A stretch of 64,000 nt of DNA. Source: Mastigias papua (taxonomy: Eukaryota; Cnidaria; Scyphozoa; Rhizostomeae; Mastigiidae). The first letter of the stretch is position 1. Each line of letters opens with the position of its first letter. The position numbers were made by a program, and so were the translations under genes. A model generated the notes under the pieces. It worked only from the letters and a program-made list of their open reading frames with translations, was not told the origin of the DNA and made no database searches. Positions 38,652 to 49,597 of this stretch are shown one piece after another. The DNA lies in NCBI GenBank assembly GCA_964019165.1, contig OZ025273.1, positions 10,167,279 to 10,231,278 of the forward strand. The letters run 5' to 3'.

Positions 38652-40330
38652 TACTTACATGTAATTATCCACTTTCAGCAATATGTTCTTCTATTCTTCA
38701 AAGATTCAGAAGAAATCTCACCTTCACAGTTCAATAATTTCATCAAATCATGTAATGAATCTACATAAAGCCTTACTGATCAATTTGGCTCTGCTCTACT
38801 GTTAATCAGAATAAATTGATGTAGAGGAAAAAAGACACAAGGAAACTGTCCACAGTGTTCAGAAATTGATAATGAGAGAATTTTGACACCCAATTGAACA
38901 AACACATGTGCATGTCTCCACTCATTCAGCAAATTGGCAAATCAAACTTGCAGCTGGGCATGACCTTTGGTTACCCATGCTTCAGAAAAACTCAAGATCT
39001 ATCCCAATATTTCAACATATAATCCATCTTCAATGTAATTCTGTTCATTTGACTCAACATACCTATCAAAATTTAGGCAACAACTTCTAGTAAAGTCTTT
39101 AAGCAGTTTAAGGGTTTTGTAAATTGCACTTGGTTATGTGTTGTGATTTGAGGCATTGACAAGAAAGCCTAGTCTAAGAAACATTCAATTCAGGTTTATA
39201 TTTGAGTATATCCAATTAAGGTATAACTTGAACTATATGATTTGGTTTTATAGATGTCAGTTTTATGGAAGGCAGTTCTCAAGCAGACAAAAGTAATTGA
39301 GTAGTTATTTTGCAGTATGTTGCTGCTTGGAAGAATTGGTACAATACATAAAAGCTAAAGGGATTACAGTTGTGTAAAAGGGAAAAAGAGATGTGATTGA
39401 TAATCCTAAGAAAACAAATACAGAAAAAGGAGGCAACAATCTTCCAATATAAAATTTCTGCATGCTTTATTTGTCAGAAATTGTGCATAACTTTTTAGCT
39501 ATTACTACCAATGCATCACCTGCACTACACTAAGGGTAAACCCTCTTAAAGATAATTTTTGGGAGGCTACTTGTTTCATCACTGATGCCTGGATGCTAGA
39601 CAGTTGAAGAGGAGATATGGTGCATATCACTCTAGACAGGGGTAACTAAGAACAAAGCTGCAAGTACTTGTGTTGGGGCTTTTCGATACCTAATAATATT
39701 TTCCACTGAAGCATCCCATTACAAGTTCTTGATAAGCAAATCTGACACATCTAACGTTCAATCTTACACATTTGAACGCTGTTTAACCACTTCAACTAAA
39801 GCCAGACAGCCGAAACGTACCAGACTGTACTGCAAAAGCGATTGTGCATACATGACACATACGATCGATAACTATAAAAATAGTAGTTAAATCCGTTAAT
39901 TTAGCTGACTGAGTCACACAAATGGCATACCACTTTCAGATACTAATATCACATATTTTATAAATAAAACATAAGTACTAGACATCTTGCAGAATCAACA
40001 GGAATCTTCACCTTCTGCTACCAATAGGACCCATGCACCTAGGCCCTCAGTTGATCATGCAATACCTGCTTCCTGGAAAACTTTTGGAGGTTGCCAATCT
40101 TACCCCAATTCTCCATACACAATGATGATAATTAAGCATCTATCAAAATCTCTATGATAACCAGTATTTCTTCATATAAACATATCTCTCGCATAACTAT
40201 TAGCTAATTTGCTAGTCAGGTAGGCTCGGTATCACTCGCATGCATTGCCATTGTATCACGTGTATATGGTGTTCCTATGGCCCATTCCTTGGAGTACAAG
40301 TACCAGTGTGCCAGCCCACGCCTCCTTCGT
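38652..40330. other. Intergenic stretch, nothing recognised
   Basis: AT-rich single-copy-looking DNA. The only open frame of note (38,908-39,090, plus strand, 60 codons) has no recognisable domain. I see no repeats, RNA genes or convincing exons. Confidence 0.5.
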
Positions 40331-40333
40331 CTC

Positions 40334-40829
40334 AACATTCGCAACTCGCAACGTCCTTAATTATAACTTATGGGCTATCTAACATCGTTTAAGGCAACTG
40401 CATATTGGAGTCATATTACGCTGTGAGGCCGCATACCCTCTATTACAATCCCGGCGACCAAGATTCGCCAGAAGCTTCTTCCCCATACAAAACCAATAGG
40501 CTTTTTGATGTTGGCGTTGCGGAGTACATTCGCAAAATGTGAAGGAACTTCGCAAATTGCTTGGCAACTGACAAGTAAACATTCGCAACTGCCTAGATAC
40601 CGATAAAGGCTTGTCTGACGTTAGAAAGCGAAATTGCTTCGCAGAGGCAAACACACAAGAAACTATTTACGTAAAGTAACGAGCAAAATCACGGATTGAG
40701 GAGCCATAACAGGACTATCGTTGCAATAAGTTTTACCTATTCTATTAATTTTCCTAGCAATTGTCATTTCTTGTGTGAAAAAAGTTTGCTGAAAATCTGA
40801 CATTCGCATCTGCGAATGTTGCGAATGTT
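40334..40829. repeat. Possible short element bounded by inverted aacattcgcaac
   Basis: The 12-mer aacattcgcaac at 40,334-40,345 is matched by its inverse gttgcgaatgtt at 40,818-40,829, with a further direct copy at 40,578-40,589 and other ttcgcaa motifs between. A nonautonomous element of about 500 bp is one reading and a motif-rich patch is another. A related run of gcgaatgt-type motifs appears at 63,570-63,620. Confidence 0.3.
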
Positions 40830-41033
40830 TGGATCCGCCACTGTGTGTAACGATTCGTCAGCTAAATTTGTGTATATATGTCTGTAGAATTATATTGAAT
40901 AATCAGTCAGTAGATCAGTTCGTTCACACAACATCGTCTATCTCTGGGTCCGTGTTCTCTGCACGTTAAATAAGACCATCTGCATCAACCATCAAAGAGG
41001 ATAGGCCGGTTAACACTACAGCATTTCATATCA
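40830..41033. other. Possible LTR-like remnant beside the gypsy fragments
   Basis: The stretch has a TATA-like gtatatatgtctg, an aataat and a terminal actaca just before the retroelement coding remains. This resembles the R-U5 end of a gypsy LTR. It does not obviously match the putative U3 at 46,093, so the call is weak. Confidence 0.2.
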
Positions 41034-41779
41034 CTAAAGATTCAAAGTGAGGTTCTTTGCTGCAAGTGTAGAGAGACATTCATTTAGTGAGCGATCGTGC
41101 TCCTCCCTAGTACGTCCAAATACTATGATGCCATCAGCCAAATTTTTAACTCCTTGTATTCCTTGTAAACATCTCTGCAAAGTGTACTGGAAAATTTCAG
41201 CTGCTGCAGTAGTTCCATAATTAAGGCGTGTATATCGGTATAGGCCAACGTGTGTACTAAATGAAGCGATACCTCTACTGGCAGGCTCAAGTTCTAGCTG
41301 ATGATAAGCTTCATTCAGATCGAGTTTGGAAAAATATTTTGCTCCAATCAGATTGAGGCTTACATCGTCGACAGTGAGTATAAGATACCTTACTCTCCTA
41401 ATAGCTGTTTTAGCCATTCTCATGTCCACACACAGACGTACAGATCCGTTAGGTTTTGGGACTGCGACTATGTGACTAATCCATTCAGTTGGTTGATTGC
41501 AGGGACTTTCTCAATTAAGCCTTGGGCCTCTAGCTTTCCTACGGCCTTTGCAACTTTTCCCCGTGTGTGGTATGGCACGTGTCGTTGTGGTTGTGCAATA
41601 GGTACGACCTCTTTGTCAATGCTCAGTTTTATCTGATGGTCTTTAAATGCTCCGACCCCCGTGAAGACATTTGAATGTGAATTGACAATGTCTTTAATTG
41701 TCTGATCCTTTGTGTCAATGTTAATGAGGATGCATCGCCTCAAACCTTCGCATATCACTTCCAGGAATTGGTAAAACTG
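41034..41779 (-). pseudogene. Ty3/gypsy reverse transcriptase fragment, defective
   Basis: Two minus-strand frames (41,468-41,815 and 41,034-41,429) encode the pre-RT and RT region of a Ty3/gypsy element, close in style to mag/K02A2.6-type elements. Recognisable pieces are a FKDHQIKL-type RT entry region, the fingers segment ending near LEAQGLIEKV, and the palm motif FSKLDLNEAYHQLEL. A frameshift near 41,480-41,510 splits the frame. The catalytic box normally written YxDD reads ADG here, so the second aspartate is lost and the enzyme would be dead. The fragment stops abruptly near 41,034, before RNase H. At its upstream end it joins plus-strand gag sequence at about 41,780. It lies on the same strand as the gag at 46,219-47,034, so both may be halves of one older element. 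Confidence 0.85.
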
Positions 41780-41780
41780 G

Positions 41781-42397
41781 CCATTCGATGAGGAAATCCT
41801 AAAAACAATTGCCAAGGATTATTACATCAAAGGAATGCACCCCAGGATGCAGGTAGCTCTAAAATCATTATCGAATTTCGACTCGTTCGATATAGAAGCT
41901 TTAGCAAATGAGACAACGAGACTAACCAGTGCGCGAATTGAGTCATTTATGTCTAAGAAAGGAGATGACTGCAAATCTATTGCGGAACCAAATTATGATA
42001 GTCTGGTTGACACTGTCGCTGATAAGGTCATAGAGAAATTGAAGGACATTTCCTTGTGCCACTCTGCAGAATCAGAAAGGCCATCAAATGTAAACACGTC
42101 ACTAACTGCATAAGCAGGAATCTTAGGAAATCAAAAAATAATCGCTATTCTGGCCAAGGACGTAATAATTATCGCGGAAAGCCTCAACAACAACCCTGTT
42201 CAGGGGGTAACTCACACCTGCGTTGCAGATGCTGTCAAAGCACTGACCACCTGGTAAGAAATTGACCCTTACGATTCTTTCAAGCGTGTGGGAACAAAGG
42301 ATGTGATGCTTGGGATCAATCCTGTACGAAATACCAATGACTAGGCCACTCTTCTACAGCACATGATGCACCTAAATCAGGTAATTTTTCAGCAGTT
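41781..42397 (+). pseudogene. gag C-terminal part with broken zinc knuckle
   Basis: A gag-like frame (41,781-42,113) is followed, after a frame change near 42,090, by a basic, glutamine-rich stretch and a CCHC zinc knuckle. The knuckle reads C-x2-C-x4-H-x4, and then a TGA at 42,263-42,265 stands where the fourth zinc ligand belongs. A second TGA interrupts the link to the protease. CCHC knuckles bind retroelement RNA during packaging. The frame of the knuckle continues directly into the protease, as expected for a gag-pol arrangement. The start of gag is missing. Confidence 0.75.
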
Positions 42398-43087
42398 TTG
42401 AATGTAAAATTCAACAATATTTCTATTAACGCACTGATAGACACTGGAGCAAGCTGCTCCATTATTGATATTGGGAGTTTGCAGAGGATACAGCCAAATA
42501 CTGGCATTCAACCAACGTCCAACCCCATAATTGACGCTTCTAGTAACTGTATAAAAATTTCTGGTGCTATCAATATCTCTGTCAGATTGAAGGATGTTAC
42601 CATAGAACACAGTTTGAAACTCTTGGATGTCAACTCGCACAGAAATGTCATTTTGGGTAGGGACTTTTTATCAAAATTTTCAGTGGTAGAATTTAATTTT
42701 TCTAGCAATGCTATCAAACTAGGAGACCAATGGCACAAATGTGTAGATATCACTGATCAATGTACTGAGGGCCTAGTCTCACAGTTTACTCTGAAGAGTC
42801 GTTCTGAAAGTATTGTTACTGTCCGCTGTGACCCATCGTTTTCTTTAGTGACAGCCGATTTTGAGCTTCAAATGTCGCAAAAACTTCCCGGTGCGTATGC
42901 CCACAGATGCAGAGTAATTCCAAACATTGATGGTTATTTTCAAATTTCCTTATTAAATACAACCACTTCTCCTGTGTCACTTGCAGCAAATGAATGTCTC
43001 GGTTCCCTGGCTAAAATAGATACACCTGTCGACCAAGTCCACTATTCTGAAGTATTGGAAAAAAGAAATCTTGGAGACTGGATATAA
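42398..43087 (+). pseudogene. Retropepsin-like protease region of the gypsy element
   Basis: The 229-codon frame begins with a retropepsin domain: catalytic motif ALIDTGAS near residue 12 and the second conserved motif ILGRDFL near residue 85. These enzymes cleave the gag-pol polyprotein as aspartic-protease dimers. About 110 residues of linker follow, and the frame ends at TAA (43,085-43,087). The RT region then continues in the same frame, so this stop is an inactivating mutation rather than the natural end. The protease itself looks intact, the best-preserved part of the element. Confidence 0.85.
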
Positions 43088-43868
43088 TTTGGAGAGAACC
43101 TTTCAGCGCAAAAAAAACAAATATCTAACTTAGTTTCTCAGTTTCCTGACATATTTACCTCTAACCCAAAAAAGCCAACTCGTGTCAAACACATGGAACA
43201 TCATATCATCACAGAGGAGGCGCAATCGGTTAACCGTAAGCTGTATAGCATCCCATATGCTTGGCTCCAAGAAAACAATCAACAGATCTCTGAAATGCTA
43301 AACAACGACATCATACGACCATCCTCATCCTCTTGGAATGCCCCAGTGATTCTGGTAAAAAAGAAAGATGGGCCAATGCGTTTTGTGTGTAATTATCGGG
43401 GGTTAAATGATGTAACAAAGAAGGACATGTACCCATTACCACACATCCGTGATGTCCTGGACAAGATGCATGGAGCCAAATACTGGTCAACCCTTGATGC
43501 AGTTTCTGCACACTGGTCAATGCCCTTGAATGAAACAGAAAAGGAAAAGACTGCCTTTTCTATGCCTCGCGGAAAATCTGAGTTCAATGCAACACCGTTT
43601 GGGCTTTGTAATGCAGGAGCCTCTTACCAGCATTTAATGGACATTACCTTGTCGGGTCTGTCGAAAAAGTCACACTTTGGCATACATGGACGACATTGTG
43701 ATTTTTAGCAGATCGTTCCCAGAGCATTTGTCCGACCTTACAGATATTTTCCAGCGATTAAAGACTTCCAACATTTCCTTAAAGCTATCTAAATGTCTTC
43801 TTGCTATTTCAAAAGTTGACTTTCTTTCCTATGAGCTTTCTCGCAGTGGAATACAGCTCCAAGCTTGA
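43088..43868 (+). pseudogene. Reverse transcriptase of the gypsy element, frameshifted
   Basis: The frame carries RT fingers and palm motifs: IIRPSSSSWNAPVILVKKKDG, FVCNYRGLN, the YPLPHI segment, STLDA, and TPFGLCNAGASYQ. A frame change near 43,670 separates these from the catalytic box AYMDDIVIFS (43,677 onward), which keeps both aspartates, unlike the minus-strand fragment at 41.0-41.8 kb. STLDAVSAHWSM also departs from the usual SGYWQ-type sequence after the first catalytic Asp. The thumb-connection region ends at a stop at 43,866-43,868. The YMDD box shows this copy belongs to a different lineage or decay history than its minus-strand neighbour. Confidence 0.88.
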
Positions 43869-44846
43869 TTGACAGATGCCATTCGAACCTATCAAAGACC
43901 CTCACCAAAAAAAGAGCTCAAGGGCTTTCTTTCTACAGAGCTTTTATTCCTACCTTTCAGTGAATAGACATCCTTTAATCAAGCTGACCAGTGATTACTC
44001 CCAATAAATCTGGACAGAGGACTGTGAACAGGCATTCTGCCATTCAAACGACCTATTAACATCGAAGCCAATCCTTCACTTTCATGTTTCAAACAAGTCC
44101 TTTACAGTGGAAGTTGACGCCAACCATTTTGCGGTGGGTTGAGTGTTATCACAGTTCAGCTCCGACCAAAGCTTGCATCCTGTCGCATATTTTTCTACCG
44201 CCCTACAAGGATCCCAGCTGAACTGGTCTGCAACTGAAAAAGAAGCGTATGCATCAGTCACAGCAGTACAGCATTGGCATGCCTATTTAGCGGGAAACCA
44301 TTTCACTTTACACTCCGACCACAATCCATTAACCCGCCTTCGTGACTCTAAGAATCTGCATAGGAAAATCAGTCGCTGGCTATCGGAATTAGAAGAGTAT
44401 AGCCATACCATCCAATATATTCGTGGTACCCTCAATAACAAAGTAGATGCCCTATCCAGACAACCTGGAGCATCTCAAATTCAGTCACGATCACAATTCG
44501 AAGACTGGATTCATGCACTGTTTACTGATGGTATCCACCTTAAGAATCAACTTCTTGATGTCCAGTCAATGGACCTACTGATTAGTGACGCAGCTAAACA
44601 CATTAATCAAAAGGTACCAATTCCCACAGGTCATCTCAAACGAGTTCAATCCCAATTACGGCTTGAGGACGGCATATTAACAAAGTCTGGACGACCTGTT
44701 CTTCCTGCATCTTTAAGATCTATTGTAGTGCAAGAGTATCACAACATTGCGCATTTGGGTATTGACAAAGCATACAATACTATCTGGGATCGCTTTTATT
44801 GGCCCAATATGTTCAATTATATCAAATCGTTTATGTCGCGTTGTTG
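43869..44846 (+). pseudogene. RNase H and integrase zinc-binding region
   Basis: From 43,869 to 44,142 all frames are interrupted, but connection and early RNase H sequence (VEVDAN) can be read up to a TGA at 44,140-44,142. The open frame 44,143-44,847 then gives RNase H with ATEKEAYA (catalytic Glu), LHSDHNPLT (Asp) and KVDALSR. These are the usual gypsy positions. About 100 residues later comes the integrase N-terminal HHCC zinc domain (EYHNIAHLG and SRC). The TGA that ends this frame falls between the two cysteines of that domain. Confidence 0.85.
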
Positions 44847-45993
44847 AACCTGCCAATGTACCAAATGTGATACTCGACCTCCAAAAGCACTGCTTACGGA
44901 CATGTTTGTATCCAATGCTCCACTACAGTTTATTTCCATCGATATTGGCTATATACCTAAAGACAGTCATGGGTATCAGTATATTTTACTTATTGGTGAT
45001 ATCTTTTCCAAATTTGTACACATTGTACCTCTAAAGGATCAATCTGCCCCAGTTATAATTGATGCATCTTCATGGGTATTTGTTCATGGAAAGCCTCTAT
45101 ATTTACTATCAGATCAGGGCTCCAACGTTGATGGCCAAGTCATGGGCAAGATCTGTAATGAGTTAGGCATTGAAAAACGGCGCTCCTTGGCTTATCACAG
45201 CCAAGGAAACGGCTTCACTAAGCGACACATTCGCATTGTTAAGGACATGCTTCGGGCAGCCATCCTACATCGACATCTTCCCAAACGAGTTGGTGACAAC
45301 TATTACGAAGTCTCATCTTTCCCTTGAATACCAGCTTGAGTAACGCAACCGACTGTATACCATATAATGTAGTTTTTGGCCGTTCAGCCCTCCTACCTCA
45401 AGATATTGTGTTCGGACATGCTGTGCCAGATCCATGTGACCATCAGTCAGTGATTAATTATGAACATACAGCATCATCTTCACTAAACGATGTCTTCTAT
45501 TTCGTACGTGACACCTTGAAGGTAAGCCAATTGTCTATGCAAAAACAATACACTTGAAATACTCGCTTCATCAATTACTCACCGGGGGAGAGTGTGGTTA
45601 AAAAAGAAACACTATAAAAATGGTGAAAACAGAAAATTGGCGCCACGTAGAGATGGCCCTTGGACGGTAACTGAACGTCTGCCAAATGGAGTAAACTTTT
45701 CGATTACAAATTCAAATGGAGAACGGAAAATAGTTCACCATGACCGATTGATCCCTGCCTCAAAAGATAAACCTCCAGATGATGGGGATACACTAACTGC
45801 AGCAAAAAGTCAAGATCGCTATCAGATGGATGACCACCACTGTTTATCTGATCGCTATGAGTCATTGGAAGATGAATCGGGGGAAAGTGACTATGAAACT
45901 GAAGAAAATACCAGCTTGGATTCTAACAATGAGGAACAGGAACAAGAAGAAATTGTTGCACGTCACTACGCTGTGTGCAATAGAAAAATGTGA
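44847..45993 (+). pseudogene. Integrase core and C-terminal domain, catalytic Glu lost
   Basis: Frame 44,902-45,327 holds the retroelement integrase core. The first catalytic Asp is in FISIDIGYI and the second in YLLSDQGS. The third catalytic position, the Glu after the YHxQxxG motif, reads Lys (GFTKRHIR), so the D,D-35-E triad is broken. Frame changes near 45,325 and 45,560 follow. Frame 45,592-45,993 encodes the C-terminal domain with a GPW module (RRDGPWTVTERLPNG), the GPY/F type found in many gypsy integrases. A very acidic tail (EEQEQEE) follows. No chromodomain is visible. Confidence 0.88.
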
Positions 45994-46079
45994 CAATTGG
46001 CTGGAGTTGTCCCTTGGGACAACATTTCTCTTTAACTTCATTTCTATTTTATCATTATTATTATTACTTTTGTTTTGTT

Positions 46080-46180
46080 AGAGGGGGAGAAATGTAGTAG
46101 TACTAACATTACCCCCCGGAAGTTTATTATTATTAGCTGTAATATTATGCAATCTATCATTCAGCTATAGTTCTCTAGTA
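46080..46180 (+). other. Polypurine tract and presumed start of 3' LTR
   Basis: A purine run (agagggggagaaa, 46,080-46,092) is followed at once by TGTAGTAG, the expected arrangement of a PPT priming plus-strand synthesis and a U3 beginning TG. I found no second copy of this U3 in the window, and minus-strand gag sequence starts within about 120 bp, so the LTR is truncated. Confidence 0.5.
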
Positions 46181-46218
46181 GAAAACAAAAATCACGTTTG
46201 CTCCTTGTTCGTTGTATT

Positions 46219-47034
46219 CTACAGTGGACAAACAGGTTTCTTTCCTTTAGCTTTATATGTACTGCACTTAGCATTGGGAGAAATTTGTAGGCGTTTCCCT
46301 TTACAAACTTTAGAAAAATGATTGGCTTTACCGCAAGAATGACACATTTTGCCTTTAGCAGGGCATTGGCCACGGTGAGGAAATGTAACTCCGCAATTCC
46401 AGCAAGATGACTTGGGGCATGTTGAAACTGGGTGACTGTTTCCATGTCTCTGAGTGAGTTGGTGGGTTTCTGCTGTGGAAGAATCTTTGGTTTCAATATC
46501 CTTTGACTGGAAACTACTAATTTCATCACGTCGCCCATCTAGTAACATAGCAGTTAAATCGTACGTAGGGTCACGAAGGGTGTGTCTGCGTAGTTTGGAG
46601 GATTTTCCTCTAATAAGGATTTGTTGTTCTACTTCAAATTCTAGCGCAGAGAAATCACAGTTCTTTGGTAAAGTCCTTAAACGAGTATGAAACTGATCAA
46701 GGGTTTCCGTTGCATCCTGAGTTGCCTGTTGAAAACAGCAAACTTCATACCTTTGATTCTTTTGTGGTTGAAAATGTGCTGTGAGTTTGTCTTTAGCTGT
46801 CTTGTAATCATTGTCCTCTCCACGGTCAGGAATATGGAGAAAAATTTCACGAATTCTGGCTCCAGCTTGGTAAAGCAATAGAGCTCGCTAGCGTTTCGGA
46901 TCTGTGATGCCACTGGCGGTGAGAAACATCTCAAATTCAGTAAGCCATGTTTGCCATCGGGCTGCAACACTCGCTCCAATCTCCGCATCAGGGTAGAATT
47001 CAGGCATTGGCTGAATTGGTAAGGAGCTCGCCAT
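46219..47034 (-). pseudogene. mag-type gypsy gag with two zinc knuckles, one stop
   Basis: Read from an ATG at 47,032-47,034, the minus strand encodes a gag of about 271 codons starting MASSLPIQPMPEFYP. It has the tryptophan-rich early segment RWQTWLTEFEMF typical of mag/K02A2.6-like elements. A single in-frame TAG at 46,888-46,890 interrupts it. The rest (46,219-46,878) is open and holds the capsid-like region and two knuckles: CWNCGVTFPHRGQC (slightly irregular) and CHSCGKANHFSKVC (a regular CCHC). Gag coats and packages the element RNA. Pol is not present downstream on this strand until the RT fragment at 41.0-41.8 kb, beyond the plus-strand element. Confidence 0.88.
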
Positions 47035-47220
47035 GTTTGAATCGAATCAATCACTTTTACTCGTCGCCATATATAATGTTGCACTTTTAGGTTGTAGACA
47101 GAGAGAACTCACTTTTCCAGCACAACATAACAGAACTAATCTTCAAACAAAAGCATGACTATTTACATAATAAAACTAAAGTCATGGGCTCTAGTCCTTA
47201 TAGCTATTTCTCAGTTGTGA
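47035..47220 (-). other. Leader of the minus-strand gypsy element, PBS-like site
   Basis: Reading leftward into gag, tggcgacgag (complement of 47,060-47,069) lies about 25 bases upstream of the ATG. Mag-clade elements often have a primer-binding site starting TGGCGAC at the LTR end, so the DNA to the right of it is probably 5' LTR. No matching LTR was seen elsewhere. Confidence 0.4.
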
Positions 47221-47484
47221 CTAAAAATGGCACAGTCAGTTTTTGAGAATTTTGTTCCACTCAAAGTTCAGTTTAACATAGCAAAGGTAAGGAATATGTC
47301 ACCGCAAGAGGAATGCTGGCTGAGCTGTTCAGAGTTCATGAGGTATGCTTCAAATCCTACAGATAGCACGATATGGAATTGTCAAATCATTCGATCTAAA
47401 GAAGAAAAGCTAAATGTTATCTTTTTCGTTGTCGTACTTAAATTCAAATTTATACAGAAGCTGCGCTTCCCATCATCTACTTCA

Positions 47485-47666
47485 GTCTTGGTATTTTGGC
47501 CAAAAATGACCAAAGTAAAAATTGACTTATTCTGATTGCAAATTGAAAAGTAATGAACTTGAGTAAATTTTGACCAAAAAGTAAGTCTATTGCCGTGGTA
47601 TGTTGCCGAAAAATAACCGAATTCAAAACTGATTGACTCTGATTGCAGATTAAAATAAGTCAATGA
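47485..47666. repeat. Diverged relic of the 107-bp satellite (~1.7 monomers)
   Basis: Two consecutive stretches match the satellite monomer in order: tcttggtattttgg, atgaccaaa, attg...tgattgcaaattgaaaagt, gaccaaaaagtaag, then a second ttggtat-like, gaaaaataaccgaattc and tgattgcagatta. Spacing is close to 107 bp. Divergence is far greater than within the main array, which ended 9.4 kb earlier, and the palindromes are degraded. Confidence 0.85.
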
Positions 47667-48279
47667 AGTCCGTTCATTCTGGACCAAGACATGGACGTGA
47701 AATCCACGCCAGACCACAGTGCCAAGATATCAAAAGTGGTGACCTTGTGGAAGTCATTGGAAAAATGTAGGACAAAATGGCATGGTGAAATGCATCGGGA
47801 TGAAATTTCCAAATCGTATGCTTAAAAACACCACTAAACTTCTCAATGATGACATAGTCAGCAAAACCACGAGGAAAAAAGAAGTAGAAAAACATCTCGA
47901 ATCAATGAGCAAACCATCCTATGATAATGCTAACACAAATTGTGGCAACCAACATTTTCAAAAGAGAATTTACAGAGAGCATGTAACGTCCAACATGCCA
48001 GGAAGCCCCTTGAGATGGAGCAAACTCAAGTAATATAGGTACCTAACTTTGATTCCCAATTGGTAACGTATGTGAAAGCTAAACGAGAAATTTTCTGGCT
48101 TTAGTCAAATTTGTACTCAGGACTCCAGAAAACTTAAATGCGGCCCTGCAGCTAATACTAAGGCTAAAAGGGTAATAATTGAGTTCATCCCTGCTTTTTA
48201 GACCTCAATGGGGAAGTCAGCAATATCACACGGATAATGGCACCATTACCAAAAATGCCCTATACCATAATATCAAAAG
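47667..48279. other. Unassigned stretch with one small open frame
   Basis: A plus-strand frame at 47,782-48,033 (83 codons, lysine-rich, no known motif) is the only open stretch. I do not support it as a gene: there are no clear splice sites or domain. Confidence 0.3.
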
Positions 48280-48379
48280 TAACCCGGGTTATGTCTGCAG
48301 TGTACAAGCAGTGAACCTAGGTTCCACTCTGGGTAGCGCGACCTACCTATGATAGGTGGGCTAAGTTACCCCGGGGTAA
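48280..48379. repeat. Cluster of four palindromes in 100 bp
   Basis: Perfect palindromes TAACCCGGGTTA (48,280-48,291), GAACCTAGGTTC (48,313-48,324), an odd-centred ACCTATGATAGGT (48,345-48,357) and TTACCCCGGGGTAA (48,366-48,379) lie in close succession. The patch is more GC-rich than its surroundings. It may be the core of a decayed transposon or a protein-binding locus. Confidence 0.75.
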
Positions 48380-49597
48380 GTTGCGTATACACGGCAAAAA
48401 CTTAACTTAGATTACTTGAATAAGGATCGAACCAGGGTTAAACTTTGTGGCAACTGACCTAATGACTTTCAAAATGAAAAAATCACTTCACGTGCACATG
48501 GAAGTAATTAACACAACGGAATAATACACGGAGAACGTATATACTTTTTCGAATTCAAATTCAAAAGCTCAGTCTATGCAAAGAATTATTGAAGAATTTG
48601 AAAAAACATCAATTAATTACTCAATACAAATCAATATCCAAGATTATCTAATCATACACTTCAACCTTCACAGAAGATGATCTATAGGAAATTTTCACAA
48701 CCTACTGATAAAACTAACATTCACTGAAGCAAAACCCTTATACCTACTCTTCAGTTCCAAATAAACGGGAGGGACAATTACTACCATTCAGAAAATTTTG
48801 CCATCTTATTAATTTTCCTGCTTTCAATCCAAGCAAGGCTAAGAATAAATGTCCATTTAGAATATTACGAAAAAGTCAGGGATCATCAATCTTCAGTTAT
48901 TATTGTCATATCCCACACCCTATAAACTAAGAGTCACACCCAAGCACAACAACATTGCATGCTGTCTCACTATCTTTATTCCAAACAAAGAAGAGAAGGA
49001 GAAATATAGGTAGGATAATACTGAATGTAAGAAAAATTTGCTTGTTTTCCACCCAATGACGGAAGTCACTCTGTGATTTTGTCATCGCTTTACTCAGCTA
49101 TTTCTCCAGATACAGGGCCTGCTTTAAAATTATGACAACAATTCAACCAGTGGGTTGGGAACATTCTCCAATGCCCTTCAGATTCCTACGTCTCTGATTG
49201 CCCTAACAATAGTACTGATATCTGTGATAATCACAAAAGTACATCGGTCTGTGCAGTGGCTGTTGCGAATATATGACAAAGCTGCAAAGCTATTCCAATC
49301 AGTCCTAAGTTCGTGCTCGGGTGCGTGGCCCAGGAACTGAAAATTACAGGTGGGCTTCTGAAATGCTTTCATAATTTAGGGAGGGGTAACTGGCCGACGG
49401 GTCCAACCTGGCCCACAATAAAGCTCTTATAATTTGTCGACCTCCCAACCTGGCTAAAAATGAACTGGACAAAAAAGGCAAATTTTCTATGGCGCTGATA
49501 TTTAGATGAATTTGCAAAGCAGTCTATAAACTTTTATGCAAAAATTTTATGGAAGACAATAAAGCGATCAAATCAAATGCTAATGAACTAATATTAT
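48380..49597. other. Intergenic stretch, nothing recognised
   Basis: AT-rich sequence with only short frames (for example 49,155-49,340). I find no repeat, domain or RNA gene. Confidence 0.5.

Larger units (their letters stand above)
41780..46180 (+). mobile_element. Degenerate Ty3/gypsy retrotransposon, 5' truncated
   Basis: Plus-strand remains run gag, zinc knuckle, protease, RT, RNase H, integrase (the gypsy order), followed by a polypurine tract and a presumed U3. At least five frame changes and several stop codons interrupt the reading frame. There is no 5' LTR: similarity begins mid-gag at about 41,780, directly against a minus-strand RT fragment. This copy is long dead. Detailed pieces are given in the following entries. 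Confidence 0.9.

Noticed and set aside
46677..47084. 135-codon minus-strand frame
   Set aside because: It is an out-of-frame shadow of the gag reading that starts at 47,034.
47382..47717. 111-codon minus-strand open frame
   Set aside because: Its peptide is the satellite read-through pattern; it is the diverged satellite relic, not a gene.
47782..48033. 83-codon lysine-rich plus-strand frame
   Set aside because: No domain, no splice context and length within chance expectation.
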